Source of the DNA: Candidatus Zixiibacteriota bacterium
GTDB lineage: Bacteria; Zixibacteria; MSB-5A5; JAABVY01
DNA length: 7,298 nt
Assembly: GCA_014730285.1 (NCBI GenBank)
Contig: WJIM01000164.1
Location: 1-7,298 of the forward strand
Reading direction: 5' to 3'
Shown: in pieces, positions 1-5,982 of the stretch
How the letters are laid out: each line of letters opens with the position of its first letter
How positions within the stretch are numbered: position 1 is the stretch's first letter
Position numbers and translations under genes: made by a program
The notes under the pieces: model-generated
What the model was told of the DNA's origin: nothing
The model's input: only the letters and a program-made list of their open reading frames with translations
Databases searched by the model: none

Positions 1-819
1 AACTGCGACCGCTATACCGACCTTCGGGATGCTATTCTGTTAGTGGATCACATTTATGCCGATTTTCCGCCGCCGCTTTGCGATTGCGGGAGCTATTCCG
101 AAGCTTTATATGATGATCCCAATGTTCCCGACACAGTATGGATTGAAAGCGATACTCTGTATGTCGGAAGGCAGGATACAATCGATGTCGGCATCATAAA
201 TGATGAATACCTGAGAGGCTTTGCTTTTGCACTGGAGTGGGATGGGGATGCTGTTCTGGAGTATTCGAAAGAAATCATCGCTGTCGGCAGAGCGGACGAT
301 CCAAATATTATGCTTGAGTATTACCAATGTGATGCCGCTGATATGACCAATCCGGATACGATGTTCGTATCTACATGGCAGTATCTCTATGCAACCATTC
401 CACCCGGTTCGGACGCGGTTTTTAAATTTACTATTATCCCCCAGGCAGCCGGCGCCTTGAGCTTCAGGCTTGTAGATTACTATTCCCATCCTTCAACACT
501 TGCGATCGGGGCCGAATCCATGCTGGTTACAGAAGCAAATGCCGCAATTCTTCCCATACTGGCCGGAGGTGATATTGTGGTAATGCCTGCTTATATTTGC
601 GGGGATGCCAATAATGACGACTTTGTGAATATCACCGATGCTGTTTGGATAATTAATTATGTCTTCCTGAGCGGCCCTCCCCCCATACCATTCGAAGCCG
701 GGGATACAAATTGTGATGGTGATGTGAATGTTTCGGACGCAATATACATCATAAATTATATTTTCGTGGGCGGCAATATCCCCTGCGATATCGACGGCGA
801 CAGCTCCCCCGATTGCTGA
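1..819 (+). CDS. Secreted modular protein with dockerin type I repeats, 3' end (partial)
   Basis: The reading frame is open from the first base, so the true start lies upstream; 272 residues are visible. Residues 1-25 are the second half of a dockerin repeat (NCDRYTDLRDAILL followed by PPP). Residues 40-195 form a beta-rich module resembling the cohesin-like or adhesion sandwich domains that accompany dockerins. Residues 200-265 are a complete dockerin pair whose two calcium loops, DANNDDFVNITD and DTNCDGDVNVSD, keep the expected D1, N3, D5, N9 and D12 ligands. Cysteines flank each dockerin (YIC, NCD, IPCD), suggesting disulfides and an extracytoplasmic location. The protein stops 8 residues after the last dockerin cysteine-aspartate, with no type IX secretion domain, LPXTG or other anchor. 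Dockerins classically bind cohesins; in non-cellulosomal bacteria the partner is usually unknown. Family call is firm; the role (surface adhesion, assembly or carbohydrate-related) is open. Confidence 0.88.
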   Translation, partial: NCDRYTDLRDAILLVDHIYADFPPPLCDCGSYSEALYDDPNVPDTVWIESDTLYVGRQDTIDVGIINDEYLRGFAFALEWDGDAVLEYSKEIIAVGRADDPNIMLEYYQCDAADMTNPDTMFVSTWQYLYATIPPGSDAVFKFTIIPQAAGALSFRLVDYYSHPSTLAIGAESMLVTEANAAILPILAGGDIVVMPAYICGDANNDDFVNITDAVWIINYVFLSGPPPIPFEAGDTNCDGDVNVSDAIYIINYIFVGGNIPCDIDGDSSPDC

Positions 820-836
820 TTTGATAGATACATGGC

Positions 837-877
837 AAAATAATCCATCTGTTTTTGAACCAGACGGATTATTTTTT
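837..877 (+). terminator. Rho-independent terminator after the dockerin gene
   Basis: A 15-bp stem pairs 837-851 (AAAATAATCCATCTG) with 861-875 (CAGACGGATTATTTT), with one A-C mismatch, around a 9-nt loop. The right arm ends in a run of six T. It begins 18 bp after the dockerin stop codon and precedes the methyltransferase start by 53 bp, separating the two transcription units. The A-run on the left arm would also give a U-run in the other direction. Confidence 0.85.
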
Positions 878-930
878 ATTATATATTCCAATATCAGAAA
901 TCCGGTTCAGACAAAAGTGATTGGAGAGTT

Positions 931-1566
931 ATGGATATTCGAAAACAGATGGATGAAATTTACCGCGACATGTCGCTGGAGCAAATCCCCTGGAACCGCT
1001 CAGAACCACCGCAGATTCTTGTTGATGCAGTTGAATCAGGAAATATCAAACCATGCAAAACTGTCGATCTTGGATGTGGAGCCGGAAACTACTCAATCTG
1101 GCTGGCCAAACACGGCTTTAATGTAACCGGTATAGATATAAGCGAGAGGGCTGTTCAACATGCCAGGCAGGCGGCGGAAGGGGCGGACGTTAAATGCAAT
1201 TTTCATGTCCGGGACATTATCGGCGATCTTTCCGAATTCAAAGGCAGTTTCGATTTTGCTCTGGACTGGGAGCTGCTGCATCATATCTTTCCCGAAGATC
1301 GTCCCAAATATGTGAAAAATGTGCATGATATGCTTAAGCCGGACGGCAGATATTTCTCATTGGGATTCAGCGAGGGTGACCCCTCATTTGGCGGTGAAGG
1401 GAAATTCCGCGAGACACCGATCGGAACCGTACTCTATTTTTCATCTGAAGATGAACTGGAAGAATTATTCCATCCATTCTTCAAAATAATAGCAATAAAC
1501 ACTGTTGAAATTGCCGGAAAGCATGGTCCCCACGAGGCAATAAGCTCATGGCTCAAGCGAAAGTAA
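931..1566 (+). CDS. Class I SAM-dependent methyltransferase
   Basis: A 211-residue single-domain Rossmann-fold methyltransferase, presumably cytoplasmic. Motif I (VDLGCGAGNY, residues 45-54) forms the SAM-binding glycine loop. The acidic end of strand beta 2 is in GIDIS (67-71), where the aspartate should bind the SAM ribose. Strand beta 4 is FDFALDWELLHHI (107-119), and the beta 5 region is MLKPDGRYFSLGF (134-146). The N-terminal PWN (20-22) resembles the segment before motif I in TehB/TPMT-like small-molecule methyltransferases. Length is normal for a stand-alone enzyme. ATG 931 is chosen because GGAGAG lies at 923-928; an in-frame ATG at 949 is less well placed. The stop is 4 bp before the DinB-family gene, implying co-transcription and probable translational coupling. 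No substrate can be assigned; a small-molecule acceptor is more likely than RNA or protein. Confidence 0.9.
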   Translation: MDIRKQMDEIYRDMSLEQIPWNRSEPPQILVDAVESGNIKPCKTVDLGCGAGNYSIWLAKHGFNVTGIDISERAVQHARQAAEGADVKCNFHVRDIIGDLSEFKGSFDFALDWELLHHIFPEDRPKYVKNVHDMLKPDGRYFSLGFSEGDPSFGGEGKFRETPIGTVLYFSSEDELEELFHPFFKIIAINTVEIAGKHGPHEAISSWLKRK

Positions 1567-1570
1567 ATGT

Positions 1571-2041
1571 ATGAAGGATCAGATAATTGAAACATGGTAT
1601 ATAAATAATCGGGTAAACCTGATGCTTTTGGACGCTATTGAAGATGAGGGTTTTGAATGCTCTCTCTCCAAACGGGGCGGCCGCAATGTTGCCCTGCAAT
1701 TCGCGCATATCCATTATGTCCGCCTGTACCGTCTGGAAAACTATGCCAGGGATTTGGCAAAAGGCCAAACCCGCATCGACAAAAATAAAAAAGTAACGCG
1801 AGCTCTATTGCATAAGCGGCTGAATGAATCTGCCGATGCTATGGCTGAATTTATTCAGCGAGGAATCGATGAAGGCGGTAAGATCAAGGGCTTTAAACGC
1901 GGCGTAATTCCCATGCTGGGTTATTTAATTAATCATGAAGCACATCACAGCGGAAGCATACTGCTCACGCTCAAAACATGCGGACATCCGGTGCCAAAGA
2001 AAGTCCGTGACGGAATCTGGGCTTGGAATCAAATTCAGTAA
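1571..2041 (+). CDS. DinB-family (DinB/YfiT-like) putative metalloenzyme
   Basis: A 156-residue protein, predicted to be an alpha-helical four-helix bundle with no signal peptide. The DinB superfamily uses three histidines to bind a divalent metal. Here these are most likely H48 (in FAHIHYVRL, 44-52) and H122 and H126 (in INHEAHHSGSILL, 120-132); H46 and H125 are nearby alternatives. The C-terminal block TCGHPVPKK followed by a Trp-rich tail matches a widespread bacterial DinB subgroup of unknown function. Characterised superfamily members include thiol S-transferases (BstA) and the mycothiol-dependent maleylpyruvate isomerase, but nothing here fixes a substrate. It starts 4 bp after the methyltransferase stop with only a weak purine-rich stretch upstream, so translation is probably coupled. 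The kinase gene ends 10 bp past its stop on the other strand. Family confident, function unknown. Confidence 0.85.
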   Translation: MKDQIIETWYINNRVNLMLLDAIEDEGFECSLSKRGGRNVALQFAHIHYVRLYRLENYARDLAKGQTRIDKNKKVTRALLHKRLNESADAMAEFIQRGIDEGGKIKGFKRGVIPMLGYLINHEAHHSGSILLTLKTCGHPVPKKVRDGIWAWNQIQ

Positions 2042-2051
2042 GAAACTGATA

Positions 2052-4709
2052 TTAATCCTGTTTCAGTTCCGAATCCCAGTTTAGCACAACAGCCATATCG
2101 GCGTTGCTTTTTTTATTAAGAGCAACATTCATAAGAAATTTCTGACCCTCAGCACTCACATCATACCTTTTCTGCCTGATGCCGGCCGTGTTATATCGCT
2201 TATTGAATAATTTTTTCGGTATTTCCGCTTGAAATGTCTCCGCATCAGTAACCACGTCAACCGCCATCAAATCCCAATTTAGATTTGAATAATAAAGCTC
2301 TTTGCCGTCAGCACGCCAGAGAGGCTGAAATCCGCCATCGGCAGAGACCTGCCACTTGCCCCCGGATCCACTCAGCTCGCGAACATAAACCTCGGATCTT
2401 CCTGACTCATCGCTCTGATAAGCAATATATTTACGGTTGGGTGAGATCCTTGACCTGGCTTCATTATGCGGTGTATCGGTATAGACCTGGTATTTCCCGC
2501 TATCCTCGCCATTTATTAACCAAATATCCCCATCTCCCAAAAAATGGAGAATGGATATTGTGCTTCCGTCATTCGCCCAATCGGACGCTCCCAAATTTCC
2601 CTCTTCCGCCTGCAGCAATAAAACCGCCTCGCCAAGCCCATTTGCCTGGCGCTTCATTATTCTGTAATAACCGTCAGATAACTCAGAATAAATCAGATGG
2701 CTGCCATCGGGAGACCAGATCGGCCAAATCTCACTGCTTTCCTCAAATGTCAGTCTCGTCGGGACATCTCTCAGCATATCATATACCCAGATATCATCCG
2801 CCATGCGCTGAACATCAAAAACCTGATAAGCAACCTTGTTTCCATCGGGAGAAAGCTCGATATCTCTGTAAGGAGCGGGCTCGCCGACTGTATCAATCGC
2901 CTCTCCCTTTCGATCAAACCAGATTAACTGGCTCATACCCATGTCTGCTCCGGTTTGATATATCAAAGTTCCTTCGTTTGATACGCTGAACAAAGAGGCA
3001 TTGAAATACTGCCCCACATTCTCAGTCACCGGTATCGGTTCTCCCGTTACCTCAAGCTTATCAGCATCAAATGGATGAGCCAGAAGTACGCCCTGCCGCT
3101 CATGCAGAATAAATCCGGCCGAACTGTATTCAATGCGGGAGGAAACCCTGAACAGCGGCTTATTGATCCCGCCATCCAGTGAACCAACACAAACAACATC
3201 ATCCCCCAGAACAGCCGAGGTTGTATCGATTTGGGCAAGGTAAAGGAAATGCTTGCCATCCGGTAAGAACGCGGGCCAGGAATGCATATCCTCACCTCGG
3301 CTCCTGTCTATGATGGTGGCGGCGGTAGCCACACCTCCGGATGCGGAGACCTGGCGAATAGAATCACCGACACTATTATCGAAAAGAATTATTCCCGAAC
3401 TGCCCCAGCATCCATCAGCACCCTCAGCCTCGCAAATCAGCTGTACCGGCCCGCCTGAGGCGGGTACTTTCTTCAATTGATTGTTGATGAAATAGGCCAG
3501 GTACTTGCTGTCCGGCGACCAGAACGGCCTCTCTGCATTCTCTGTCCCGGCCAACGGATATGCATTGAGAGAATTTAGCGGACGTATCCAGATGGATAAT
3601 GTGCCCAGTGAATCCGAGGCACGAAAGGCAATCAGCCTGCCGTCTGGTGAAATCTTCGGCCAATTAACATTATTTAGATGCTCAAAATTACCGATCCTGA
3701 AGCGGCGAACATTGATCTCTGATTCAGGCTGCATCAAAATCATGCTGCCCAGAATAATGGTTGCGATTGTCATTAACGCCGCGATAGTCCATCCCAGGCG
3801 AAAGCGCCTCCTTCGCCTTGTCGCTACTCTGGCAGGTATGCCTGCCTGCGAGCCGGACTGCTGAATCCAGCGCAGTTCATCGCACAAATCCCTGGCCGAC
3901 TGCCAGCGATCATCCGGATCCTTGGCAAGGCATTTTTTGACCAGACGGTTCAGGGCCGGAGGCAACATGGGCTTGATTTCACTAATCGGACGCGGCTCCC
4001 TCTCCAGAATTGCCGCAATCATAGTAGCCTGGCTTTTGCCCTCAAACGGTCTCTGACCCGTGGCCATTTCATATAAGAGCGCACCGAAAGAAAATATATC
4101 GCTGCGGTTATCCGCTTCATTGCCTTCAAGCTGCTCAGGGGACATGTAGTTGATCGTACCCAAAACAGTGCCGATTCCGGTAAGTGGTGTTGTCTGGGTA
4201 ATATTCCCGATATCGCCGCTCAAACCCGATTCCAGAGTAAGCTTGGCTAAACCAAAATCCAGGAGTTTGGCTCCGCTTTTTGTGATAATAACATTGCCCG
4301 GTTTAAGGTCTCGATGCACCAATCCCTGCTTGTGAGCCTTGTCGAGAGCATCCGCGATTTGTACCGCGAAGTCCACCAGCTCAGCATTGTTAAGCGGCCC
4401 CTTCGACAGGCGCTGGTCGAGAGTTTCACCCTCCAGATATTCCATGACCAGATAATCGGTGCCGTTTTCATGGCCAACATCGAATAAAGTGCAGATATGA
4501 GGATGATTTAGGCTGGAAATTGCCTTGGCCTCGCGATCGAAGCGCGCCCTAAGGTCTGGATTTCCTGCCAGGGACTCCGGCATTATCTTAATTGCTACGG
4601 TTCTATCAAGCCGTGTATCCCTCGCCTTATAAACCTCTCCCATACCACCCGCGCCGGCAGCGGACATAATTTCATAAGGCCCAAGTTTGTGGCCGCTATC
4701 AAGCGTCAT
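2052..4709 (-). CDS. Transmembrane Ser/Thr protein kinase with PD40 beta-propeller ectodomain
   Basis: An 885-residue Hanks-type receptor kinase. The cytoplasmic kinase domain spans about 9-282. It contains the glycine loop GAGGMGEVY (19-27), VAIK with ATP-binding K41, the helix-C E60, HRDLKPGN (132-139, catalytic D134), DFG (151-153) and SPE (190-192), so it should be active. The activation segment is rich in threonine (T171, T173, T174, T177), plausible autophosphorylation sites. A linker with an Arg-rich stretch (298-304) precedes one membrane helix at 305-326, giving the kinase inside and the C-terminus outside. Residues 330-885 carry about seven PD40/TolB-like blades, e.g. WPKISPDGRLIAF (350), WPAFLPDGKHFLYL (478) and WPIWSPDGSHLIY (662). 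Such propellers presumably sense a ligand or mediate protein contacts. ATG 4709 is preferred over TTG 4727 because GGAGG sits 4 nt upstream. It is transcribed against its neighbours, with no partner phosphatase in view. Confidence 0.95.
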   Translation of the reverse strand: MTLDSGHKLGPYEIMSAAGAGGMGEVYKARDTRLDRTVAIKIMPESLAGNPDLRARFDREAKAISSLNHPHICTLFDVGHENGTDYLVMEYLEGETLDQRLSKGPLNNAELVDFAVQIADALDKAHKQGLVHRDLKPGNVIITKSGAKLLDFGLAKLTLESGLSGDIGNITQTTPLTGIGTVLGTINYMSPEQLEGNEADNRSDIFSFGALLYEMATGQRPFEGKSQATMIAAILEREPRPISEIKPMLPPALNRLVKKCLAKDPDDRWQSARDLCDELRWIQQSGSQAGIPARVATRRRRRFRLGWTIAALMTIATIILGSMILMQPESEINVRRFRIGNFEHLNNVNWPKISPDGRLIAFRASDSLGTLSIWIRPLNSLNAYPLAGTENAERPFWSPDSKYLAYFINNQLKKVPASGGPVQLICEAEGADGCWGSSGIILFDNSVGDSIRQVSASGGVATAATIIDRSRGEDMHSWPAFLPDGKHFLYLAQIDTTSAVLGDDVVCVGSLDGGINKPLFRVSSRIEYSSAGFILHERQGVLLAHPFDADKLEVTGEPIPVTENVGQYFNASLFSVSNEGTLIYQTGADMGMSQLIWFDRKGEAIDTVGEPAPYRDIELSPDGNKVAYQVFDVQRMADDIWVYDMLRDVPTRLTFEESSEIWPIWSPDGSHLIYSELSDGYYRIMKRQANGLGEAVLLLQAEEGNLGASDWANDGSTISILHFLGDGDIWLINGEDSGKYQVYTDTPHNEARSRISPNRKYIAYQSDESGRSEVYVRELSGSGGKWQVSADGGFQPLWRADGKELYYSNLNWDLMAVDVVTDAETFQAEIPKKLFNKRYNTAGIRQKRYDVSAEGQKFLMNVALNKKSNADMAVVLNWDSELKQD
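3450..3464. repeat. GC-rich hairpin CCCGCC-TGA-GGCGGG inside the kinase gene
   Basis: Perfect 6-bp arms around a 3-nt loop, encoding PASGG (416-420) on the minus strand. VPASGG-like turns are common between propeller blades of these kinases, so the symmetry may simply follow from protein sequence and codon choice. Confidence 0.4.
3831..3846. repeat. Near-perfect 16-nt palindrome in the kinase linker
   Basis: GGCAGG and CCTGCC arms flank TATG; only a T-G pair at the centre breaks perfect 16-nt symmetry. It encodes residues 288-293 (QAGIPA) in the unconserved linker between the kinase domain and the membrane helix. A second dyad, GGCGAA/TTCGCC (3797-3817), lies just beside it under the Arg-rich stretch. 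It could be a copy of a dispersed palindromic repeat tolerated in a linker, or chance. Confidence 0.45.
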
Positions 4710-4713
4710 ATTT

Positions 4714-4718
4714 CCTCC
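4714..4718 (-). promoter_or_regulatory. Shine-Dalgarno site fixing the kinase start
   Basis: GGAGG on the minus strand lies 4 nt before ATG 4709. It sits inside the reading frame if the upstream TTG at 4727 were used, so the longer form (6 extra residues) is unlikely. Confidence 0.8.
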
Positions 4719-4798
4719 GAATCTCAATTCACCGGGTTTGGATCATAATGAGGTCTTATCCCCCAAAATATAAATGTAGATTAATTTAGTCCTATTTA

Positions 4799-4826
4799 GG
4801 AACCTCCTTAGCGCCCTTTTGGTTCC
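4799..4826. repeat. Inverted repeat GGAACC-N16-GGTTCC upstream of the kinase
   Basis: Six-bp arms at 4799-4804 and 4821-4826 around a 16-nt spacer. It lies 90-117 bp upstream of the kinase start and 32 bp before the small peptide gene. This position suits an operator or a 5'-leader stem-loop. No T-run follows on either strand, so it is not an obvious terminator. Short arms make chance possible. Confidence 0.35.
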
Positions 4827-4857
4827 CATCAATTGTAATCAAGGTTATTTTGATCAG

Positions 4858-4965
4858 ATGAAGAAATATCTAAAAAAACTCGGAATCGCCGGTTTCCTCT
4901 TCTTTTTCCTCAAGGGTATCGCCTGGCTGATAGTGCCATTTTTCTTAGCCAGAGGATGCTTTTAG
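4858..4965 (+). CDS. Probable 35-aa single-helix membrane peptide
   Basis: ATG 4858 to TAG 4963-4965 encodes 35 residues that begin MKKYLKKLGIAGFLFFFLKG. A basic N-terminus (five Lys in the first seven residues) is followed by a hydrophobic core (about 9-31), then a short tail ending RGCF. This composition is far from random and fits a one-pass inner-membrane miniprotein. From memory, similar MKK-LKKLG-GFLFFLIKG-type small proteins occur in several bacterial phyla, annotated as hypothetical. The ribosome-binding site is poor: the best candidate, AAGG at 4841-4844, is 13 nt from the ATG. It lies 150 bp downstream of a divergent kinase and 150 bp before the deacetylase, so it is probably its own unit. 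A short signal-like leader or chance hydrophobic frame is the alternative. Function unknown. Confidence 0.55.
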   Translation: MKKYLKKLGIAGFLFFFLKGIAWLIVPFFLARGCF

Positions 4966-5046
4966 GATATTTCTACCAAAAACAACAGTAGATTCACCTT
5001 TTCTCTGCAACACAAGCAAAAAAATACCGAATACTCGTAAAAAGGA

Positions 5047-5074
5047 TTGATTTTATCATGTTTGGGCTTATATT
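5047..5074 (+). promoter_or_regulatory. Candidate sigma70-like promoter for the deacetylase-decarboxylase pair
   Basis: TTGATT at 5047-5052 and TATATT at 5069-5074 are separated by 16 bp. An alternative -10, TATTAA, sits at 5071-5076 with 18-bp spacing. This would start transcription around 5080, about 35 nt before the GTG start. It is judged only by consensus, and promoter consensus in this lineage is not established. Confidence 0.35.
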
Positions 5075-5105
5075 AAAGATGATAAGAGAATCACACAAAA
5101 TCAAC

Positions 5106-5109
5106 GGGG
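5106..5109 (+). promoter_or_regulatory. Possible ribosome-binding site for the GTG start of the deacetylase
   Basis: GGGG lies 6 nt before GTG 5116. The only other nearby in-frame start, ATG 5137, lacks such a site and would remove most of the first beta strand leading into AHPDDE. An in-frame stop at 5083-5085 with no ATG after it excludes a longer form. Confidence 0.5.
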
Positions 5110-5115
5110 TTAACT

Positions 5116-5937
5116 GTGTCATCTAAGCTTAGATTGATGGGTATTCTGGCACATCCGGACGATGAATCTCTGGGGATGGGCGGTACCCTTGCAAAATACG
5201 CCAGTGAGGGGGTGGAAACATATCTGCTTACTGCCACCCGTGGAGAACGCGGCCGCTATGGGGATTTACCGGAACGTCCCAGCCTTGAGGAAGTCGGGAA
5301 AATGCGAGAGGCGGAGCTTCTGGAAGCTGCCAAAACTCTGGGGGTTAAAGAGATAAAACTCCTCGACTACATTGACAAGGATCTGGATAAGGCTGATCCC
5401 TCGGAAGCTATCGCAAAAATCGCGGCTTTTATAAGAAAGCGCAAACCGCATGTGGTAATAACCTTCGGTCCTGAGGGCGCCTATGGCCATCCCGACCATA
5501 TCGCAATCAGCCAGTTTGCGACTGCGGCTGTTACTTGCGCCGCGGACTGTGAATATTTTGGCAACAACGGCATTCCTGTTGAAGAAAAGCCGCATCGAGT
5601 CTCAAAGCTATATTACATGGCCTGGACCAAACGTGTATGGGAGGCGTATCTTTCGGCCTTTCGCGATCTCAAACTCGATATAGATGGCCAGGAACGCCGC
5701 GCTACACCTCATCCGGACTGGCTGATTACAACCGAAATCGATACCAGCGAAGTATGGGAGACTGTGTGGAAGGCAGTGCAAAGCCATAAAACCCAGTTGA
5801 CTATTTACACCAAGCTCAGGGACCTTCCAAAAAAGCATCATCTCTCAATCTGGGGAGTTCAGCAGTACTACCGGGTATTCAGCACGGTTAACGGTGGACG
5901 GAAAAAGGAAAATGATCTTTTTGAAGGACTCAGATAA
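5116..5937 (+). CDS. PIG-L/LmbE family zinc-dependent deacetylase
   Basis: A 273-residue cytoplasmic enzyme of the family that removes N-acyl groups from amino sugars and related conjugates (GlcNAc-PI de-N-acetylase, MshB, Mca, BshB). The signature AHPDDE is at 12-17, where H13 and D16 should bind zinc and D15 act as general base. The second motif, GHPDH (124-128), supplies zinc ligand H128. A later SHKTQ (223-227) carries the conserved C-terminal histidine H224. The segment TRGERGRYG (41-49) and PHVVITFGPEGAYGHPDH (111-128) resemble, from memory, MshB/Mca-type members more than BshB1. Length is normal. GTG 5116 is chosen as the start (see the ribosome-binding site entry). A PLP decarboxylase follows after 45 bp on the same strand, probably one operon. 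The substrate is unassigned; lipid- or thiol-linked amino sugars are the natural candidates. Confidence 0.92.
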   Translation: MSSKLRLMGILAHPDDESLGMGGTLAKYASEGVETYLLTATRGERGRYGDLPERPSLEEVGKMREAELLEAAKTLGVKEIKLLDYIDKDLDKADPSEAIAKIAAFIRKRKPHVVITFGPEGAYGHPDHIAISQFATAAVTCAADCEYFGNNGIPVEEKPHRVSKLYYMAWTKRVWEAYLSAFRDLKLDIDGQERRATPHPDWLITTEIDTSEVWETVWKAVQSHKTQLTIYTKLRDLPKKHHLSIWGVQQYYRVFSTVNGGRKKENDLFEGLR

Positions 5938-5982
5938 ACAGGTCTTAGCATTTAATTCACATAAATTTGAGGACTGGGAAAA

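Larger units (their letters stand above)
4710..5115. other. Divergent intergenic region between the kinase and the PIG-L deacetylase
   Basis: This 406-bp, AT-rich stretch separates the minus-strand kinase from the plus-strand deacetylase. It holds the kinase ribosome-binding site, the inverted repeat at 4799-4826, a probable 35-codon gene at 4858-4965 and a candidate promoter at 5047-5074. The stretch from 4966 to 5046 shows nothing I can identify: no tRNA, no clear terminator and no open frame of note. Confidence 0.7.

Noticed and set aside
855..887. Promoter-like TTGAAC and TATATT before the methyltransferase
   Set aside because: The -35 box falls in the terminator loop; spacing is 21 bp (18 bp with an alternative TTATAT). 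Not distinguishable from AT-rich background.
493..891. Minus-strand frame of 132 codons opposite the dockerin region
   Set aside because: It is antisense to clear dockerin calcium loops, and its Ile/Asn repeats simply mirror them.
821..1126. Plus-strand frame of 101 codons overlapping the methyltransferase start
   Set aside because: It overlaps the terminator and the methyltransferase in another frame and resembles no family.
2042..2064. Possible bidirectional terminator between the DinB and kinase genes
   Set aside because: Only a 5-bp GAAAC/GTTTC stem with a long loop and no T-run; too weak to call.
2285..2989. Open frame of 234 codons on the plus strand, antisense to the kinase
   Set aside because: It lies wholly opposite a convincing kinase propeller, has low-complexity His/Arg/Pro-rich content and no recognisable domain; it is a shadow of codon bias.
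4923..4952. Stem CTGGCTGA/TTAGCCAG near the end of the small peptide gene
   Set aside because: An 8-bp stem with one wobble lies within coding sequence and no T-run follows, so it is not a credible terminator.
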